64,000 bases of DNA. Origin: an uncultured Lachnospiraceae bacterium (lineage in GTDB: Bacteria; Bacillota; Clostridia; Lachnospirales; Lachnospiraceae). Position 1 is the first letter of the stretch, and every line of letters begins with the position of its first letter. The position numbers and the translations under genes are program-made. The notes under the pieces were generated by a model. It was given only the letters and a program-made list of their open reading frames with translations, was not told where the DNA came from and did no database searches. The stretch is from assembly GCA_947367855.1 (NCBI GenBank), contig CANBFE010000017.1, positions 1 through 64,000 on the forward strand, written 5' to 3'. Shown piece after piece: positions 60,705-64,000 of the stretch.

Positions 60705-61259
60705 ATGGCGAATTTTACAAAAACGGCGATTAAAACCACCTTTATCAAACTGCTGAACGAGAAGCCCCTGAGCCAGATCACGGTGAAGGATATTGTGGAA
60801 ACCTGCGGGGTGAACCGGAATTCGTTTTACTACCATTTCCAGGATATTCCTGCCCTGGTGGAGGAGATTGTCACAGAGGAGGCGGACCGGATTATCGCAG
60901 AGCATCCTTCCATCGACTCCATTGAGGAATGCCTGAATACAGCCCTTGATTTTGCCCGGAAAAACAGGCGGGCCATCCTGCATATCCACAATTCGGCCAA
61001 TCGGGATATTTATGAACAGTATCTGTGGAAGGTTTGTCATCATGTGGTTTCCGTCTATGTAAAGGTTCTTTTTGCGGAACGGCCCATCCCGGATTCGGAC
61101 AGGGAGCTTCTGATCCGGTTTTATAAATGTGAGTGCTTCGGCATGGTGATGGAATGGCTCAGCAGCGGCATGAATGATGATATTGCAGAACAGATCAGAC
61201 GGATCTGTGAACTTCGGAAGGGAATGGCTGAGGAGATGGTCTCCAGAAGTTTAAAATAA
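60705..61259 (+). CDS. TetR family regulator (DhaS-like)
   Basis: A 184-residue TetR protein. The DNA-binding domain (residues ~5-50) contains ITVKDIVETCGVNRNSFYYH. The rest resembles the DhaS-like TetR group with a C-terminal helical domain. An AAGGAG site precedes the start. It stops exactly where the operator of the next operon begins, so it and the GntR-ABC genes may interact in regulation. The ligand is unknown. Confidence 0.9.
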   Translation: MANFTKTAIKTTFIKLLNEKPLSQITVKDIVETCGVNRNSFYYHFQDIPALVEEIVTEEADRIIAEHPSIDSIEECLNTALDFARKNRRAILHIHNSANRDIYEQYLWKVCHHVVSVYVKVLFAERPIPDSDRELLIRFYKCECFGMVMEWLSSGMNDDIAEQIRRICELRKGMAEEMVSRSLK

Positions 61260-61304
61260 ACAGTATATAACACTTGACAACAGTTGAACACTGTTATATA
61301 CTGT
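61260..61304. promoter_or_regulatory. Nested palindromic operator of the GntR-ABC operon
   Basis: The outer arms ACAGTATATAACA (61260) and TGTTATATACTGT (61292) are a perfect 13-bp inverted repeat. Within lies AACAGT-N5-ACTGTT (61279-61295). The sequence covers the -35 and -10 and is the probable site of the GntR regulator. Confidence 0.85.
61274..61302 (+). promoter_or_regulatory. Promoter of the GntR-ABC operon
   Basis: A perfect TTGACA and TATACT with a 17-bp spacer, entirely inside the palindromic operator, so binding would block RNA polymerase. Confidence 0.85.
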
Positions 61305-61323
61305 TTACAAGGAGGAAAACATA

Positions 61324-61695
61324 ATGCGCATTATTATAAACAATTCTTCCATGATCCCTATATACGAACAGCTTTCAGATCAGATCAAAACCCTGATCCG
61401 TAATGGGGAACTAAAGGAAAGCGACAATCTGCCCTCTGTCCGCACGCTGTCAAAAGAACTGAAGATCAGCGCCCTTACCGTAAAGAAGGCTTATGACAGT
61501 CTGGAGGAGGAGGGTTTTACCGTCACCGTTCACGGAAAGGGAACCTATGTGGCCGCAGTGAACCGGCAGCTGCTGTTGGAAGAACAGAAGAAGGAAGTGG
61601 AGGCGGATTTGGAGAAGGCTGTCCAGAAGGGCAGAGCTTATGGTATCAGCGACGAAGATATCAGGAGCCTGTTTGACTTGATTATGGACGGATGA
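61324..61695 (+). CDS. GntR-family regulator, YtrA type
   Basis: A 123-residue short GntR protein. The winged helix (residues ~10-75) contains IPIYEQLSDQIKTLI and LPSVRTLSKELKISALTVKK. The short C-terminal dimerisation segment marks the YtrA subfamily, which commonly represses an adjacent ABC transporter. An AAGGAGG site precedes the ATG. It is followed 12 bp later by the ATPase gene. Confidence 0.93.
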   Translation: MRIIINNSSMIPIYEQLSDQIKTLIRNGELKESDNLPSVRTLSKELKISALTVKKAYDSLEEEGFTVTVHGKGTYVAAVNRQLLLEEQKKEVEADLEKAVQKGRAYGISDEDIRSLFDLIMDG

Positions 61696-61707
61696 GGAGG
61701 TATGACA

Positions 61708-62559
61708 ATGTTAAAGATTGAGCATTTGAGAAAGACATATAACACATTTTCCCTGGACTGTTCCCTGGAAGTCAAACCGGGCTGCGTCACCGGATTTATC
61801 GGACAGAACGGCGCAGGCAAGAGCACTACCTTCAAGGCGGCTCTGGGACTGGTGAAACCGGAGGGCGGCACTGTCCGCATTCTGGGAAAAGACATAAGGG
61901 AATTCAGCGCCAGGGACAGGGAGGGACTGGGTATCGTGCTGTCGGATTCCGGTTTCAGCGGCTATCTGACCATCAGAGATATCTTTTCCATATTAAGCGG
62001 CCTGTACAGTAAATTTGACAAAGCTTTTTTTCAGGATCAAATCCGGAAATCCGGACTGCCTGACAATAAGAAAATCAAGGAATTTTCCACGGGCATGAAG
62101 GCAAAGCTGAAGGTCATTACAGCCATTTCCCACAGGGCCGGAATGCTGATTCTGGACGAACCCACTGCCGGACTGGATGTGGTGGCAAGGGATGAGATTC
62201 TGGAGCTGCTGCGGGATTATATGGAGCAGCAGGAGGACCGTGCCATTCTTATCAGCTCCCACATCTCCGGTGACCTGGAGGGGCTGTGTGACGACATTTA
62301 CATGATACATGAGGGCAGAATCATTCTCCATGAGGATACGGATGTGCTGTTAAGCGATTATGCCCTGATCAAGGCGGACGACAGACAGTATGCCGCTCTG
62401 GATAAGCGGTATATCCTGCGCAGCAGGAAGGAAAGCTTTGGCTACAGCTGTCTTACCAGTCAGAAGCAGTATTACCTGGAAAACAATCCGGGGCTGACCA
62501 TTGAGAAGGGAACTATTGACAATGTAATAACCATGATGATACGAGGTGCCGCGTTATGA
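61708..62559 (+). CDS. ABC transporter ATP-binding protein
   Basis: A 283-residue ATPase with Walker A GQNGAGKST, a degenerate signature FSTGMKAKL in place of LSGGQ, and Walker B LILDEPTAGLD. The start at 61708 follows GAGGAGG at normal spacing, and the ATG at 61702 is too close. The FSTGMK signature is typical of the YtrB-like and bacitracin-type ATPases. It overlaps the permease start by 4 bp. Confidence 0.92.
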   Translation: MLKIEHLRKTYNTFSLDCSLEVKPGCVTGFIGQNGAGKSTTFKAALGLVKPEGGTVRILGKDIREFSARDREGLGIVLSDSGFSGYLTIRDIFSILSGLYSKFDKAFFQDQIRKSGLPDNKKIKEFSTGMKAKLKVITAISHRAGMLILDEPTAGLDVVARDEILELLRDYMEQQEDRAILISSHISGDLEGLCDDIYMIHEGRIILHEDTDVLLSDYALIKADDRQYAALDKRYILRSRKESFGYSCLTSQKQYYLENNPGLTIEKGTIDNVITMMIRGAAL

Positions 62560-63206
62560 AAGGTTTACTGATTAAAGATATGAAACTGATGAAAAATATG
62601 AGGAATTCCATTGTGATGATTCTTCTGATTGCAGTGGGGATGGGCTCCTATTTAAAGGATGGCTCCTTTCTCATTGTCTATCTGGCTCTCATAGGCGCTA
62701 CCTTTACCACCAGTACCTTGAGCTATGACGAATTTGACAACGGGTATTCCTTCCTGTTCTCCCTGCCGGTTACCAGAAAGAGTTATGTGAAAGAGAAATA
62801 CTGTTTCGGATTGCTGCTGTCAGGGGGAGGATGGCTGCTTGGCGCAGGGATCGCCGGGGCAGCAGGAGTGGCCAGGAACATGGTTTCCGTGACGGACAGT
62901 ATAGTGATGGCCCTGATGATGATTCCCATACCGCTGATCTTATTGGCAGTCTTGCTGCCCTTGCATTTCAAGTTCGGCGGGGAGAAAAGCAGGATTGTGA
63001 TGGTGGGTATTATGGGAGGCCTGTTTGCAATTGTAATGGCTGCGGCAAAGATTCTGGAAATGCTGCATCTGGACTTGGGAGCGTTGGAAAATCTGCAGCT
63101 GAAGGGAATGGAAGCCGCAGCTGCTGCAGGCGCAGGGATTGGCGTGGTGCTATTGCTGCTGTCCTGCCGAATCAGTATGGGAATTATGGAGAAAAAGGAA
63201 TTTTAG
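62556..63206 (+). CDS. ABC-2 transporter permease (small)
   Basis: A 216-residue polytopic protein with about six membrane segments. The N-terminus MKGLLIKDMKLMKNMRNSIV and the loop DEFDNGYSFLFSLPVTRKSY match ABC-2 permeases that pair with YtrB-like ATPases. It overlaps the ATPase gene by 4 bp and ends the operon before a strong terminator. The substrate is unknown. Confidence 0.87.
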   Translation: MKGLLIKDMKLMKNMRNSIVMILLIAVGMGSYLKDGSFLIVYLALIGATFTTSTLSYDEFDNGYSFLFSLPVTRKSYVKEKYCFGLLLSGGGWLLGAGIAGAAGVARNMVSVTDSIVMALMMIPIPLILLAVLLPLHFKFGGEKSRIVMVGIMGGLFAIVMAAAKILEMLHLDLGALENLQLKGMEAAAAAGAGIGVVLLLLSCRISMGIMEKKEF

Positions 63207-63244
63207 ACATTTTTATCCATTTGTCTGTTTTTCAGTCACTTACG

Positions 63245-63278
63245 GCCGTCTGCCTTAATTTTGGGCAGACGGCTTTTT
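63245..63278 (+). terminator. Terminator of the GntR-ABC operon
   Basis: GCCGTCTGCC and GGGCAGACGGC form a 10-bp GC-rich stem with an 8-nt loop followed by TTTTTCT. It is a textbook intrinsic terminator. Confidence 0.92.
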
Positions 63279-63367
63279 CTGTCGATTTTCATCAAAGCTT
63301 CCTTCTGCTATACTCTCCTCATCAAACAAAAACAGCATCTGCGGAACTAAGATAAGGAGGTACCTGA

Positions 63368-63964
63368 ATGAAAATGCGTTCCATAACACCCATGAAAGCG
63401 GCAAAGATCGGCTATATCTTTATGTCGGCAGTCCTGTGCATGGTGGGGATTCTGTTTATGGCCCGTCCCGAACTGTCTGTGAAAATGATAGGCCGTGCCC
63501 TGGGAATCCTGATGATCGCCTTCGGATGTATCCGGCTGGCAGGGTATTTTTCCAGAGATCTGTTCCGGCTGGCATTTCAGTACGACATGGAGTTCGGCAT
63601 CCTGCTGATTGCCCTGGGAGCCATTGTACTGCTGAAATTCCAGAACGTGATGAACTTTATCTTCGTTGCCCTGGGAATAGCGATTCTGGCGGACGGACTG
63701 TTTAAAATACAGATCGCTCTGGATTCCAAAAAGTTCGGCATAGGCGCCTGGTGGCTGATTCTCCTCTTTGCCATTGTGACCGGATGCGTGGGCGTGCTGT
63801 TGGTGTTCCGTCCGGTGGAAAGCGCCCATGTGCTGACCATGTTATTGGGGCTTTCGCTGTTGGCGGAGGGAATCCTGAATCTGTGCGTGGCAGTCAGCAC
63901 AGTGAAGATCGTGAAGCATCAGCATCCGGATATTCTGGAAAGCGAGTATCGGGAAATCGGCTGA
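63368..63964 (+). CDS. DUF308 (HdeD-like) membrane protein
   Basis: A 198-residue protein with six membrane segments in three similar pairs, the layout of DUF308/HdeD-like proteins of unknown function. HdeD itself is linked to acid stress in E. coli, but no role is known in Firmicutes. An AAGGAGG site precedes the start. It is independent of the preceding operon, which ends at the terminator at 63278. The last 36 bases of the window show nothing. Confidence 0.85.
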   Translation: MKMRSITPMKAAKIGYIFMSAVLCMVGILFMARPELSVKMIGRALGILMIAFGCIRLAGYFSRDLFRLAFQYDMEFGILLIALGAIVLLKFQNVMNFIFVALGIAILADGLFKIQIALDSKKFGIGAWWLILLFAIVTGCVGVLLVFRPVESAHVLTMLLGLSLLAEGILNLCVAVSTVKIVKHQHPDILESEYREIG

Positions 63965-64000
63965 AAGCCAAGAACCGCAAAAAAATATTAACAAAATAGA

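Noticed and set aside
1..64000. CRISPR arrays, insertion sequences or prophage genes
   Set aside because: I saw no regularly spaced repeats, transposase, integrase or phage structural genes.

Overview
The window is the replication-origin neighbourhood of a low-to-mid GC anaerobic Firmicute, most likely a Lachnospiraceae member. The evidence is the gene order dnaA-dnaN-S4-recF-gyrB-gyrA to the left and rpmH-rnpA-yidD-yidC-jag-mnmE-mnmG-rsmG to the right, strong purine-rich ribosome binding sites, DUF3881 and DUF4446 genes beside serS, and Stickland-type proline reductase genes. The species assignment is inference; no ribosomal RNA is present.

Layout. 1-411: a tRNA-Arg(CCT) followed by two decayed tRNA-Arg-like remnants. 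412-5260: DUF3881, serS, DUF4446, parB, parA and two perfect parS sites, all read leftwards. 5450-10035: a D-proline reductase operon (prdC-prdA-CBO2463-like-prdB) read leftwards from a good sigma-A promoter; PrdB has cysteine where the family normally has selenocysteine. 10100-11100: a small accessory patch with a NUDIX gene, a fragment of an Rhs/YD-repeat protein and a small orphan gene that could be its immunity gene. 11226-14290: a LysR regulator divergent from a proline racemase and a YitT-type membrane protein; the racemase would supply D-proline to the reductase. 14338-16780: a TetR-controlled ABC exporter. 16786-23141: beta-galactosidase and GH38 alpha-mannosidase. 23367-33020: gyrA, gyrB, recF, S4, dnaN, dnaA, with DnaA-box clusters on both sides of dnaA (a bipartite oriC), then rpmH.

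32886-41278 is the rightward rpmH-to-rsmG block, with a MATE transporter gene inserted between mnmG and rsmG. 41356-43909 is a diguanylate cyclase, a DegS-like coiled-coil protein without a kinase domain, and a NarL/DegU-type response regulator. 43942-49899 holds a NUDIX-GNAT fusion, an rRNA m5C methyltransferase, a pseudouridine synthase, an AI-2E family transporter and a polytopic GT-C-like protein. 50010-51884 holds galactokinase and an XRE-cupin regulator.

51922-53701 is an AT-rich, translationally coupled pair: a central-winged-helix protein and an AbiEii-like nucleotidyltransferase, with its own promoter and operator repeats. It looks like an AbiE-related toxin-antitoxin or phage-defence module, but the regulator is built differently from classical AbiEi. 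53701-56065 is an SGNH/MBOAT O-acetylation pair. 56194-57856 holds a small coiled-coil gene and a secreted ComEC-like metallo-beta-lactamase protein with a terminal cysteine motif. 57869-60457 is a LytTR regulator, a GHKL kinase and an unknown small protein. 60705-63206 holds a TetR gene and a GntR-controlled ABC transporter with a very clear nested-palindrome operator. 63368-63964 is a DUF308 membrane protein.

Core genes on both arms are read away from oriC. Genes against that direction (racemase-YitT, the TetR-ABC set, the toxin-antitoxin pair, MBOAT/SGNH, the LytTR system) are the accessory ones. The parAB-DUF4446-serS block, which in many Clostridia follows rsmG, lies here on the opposite arm.
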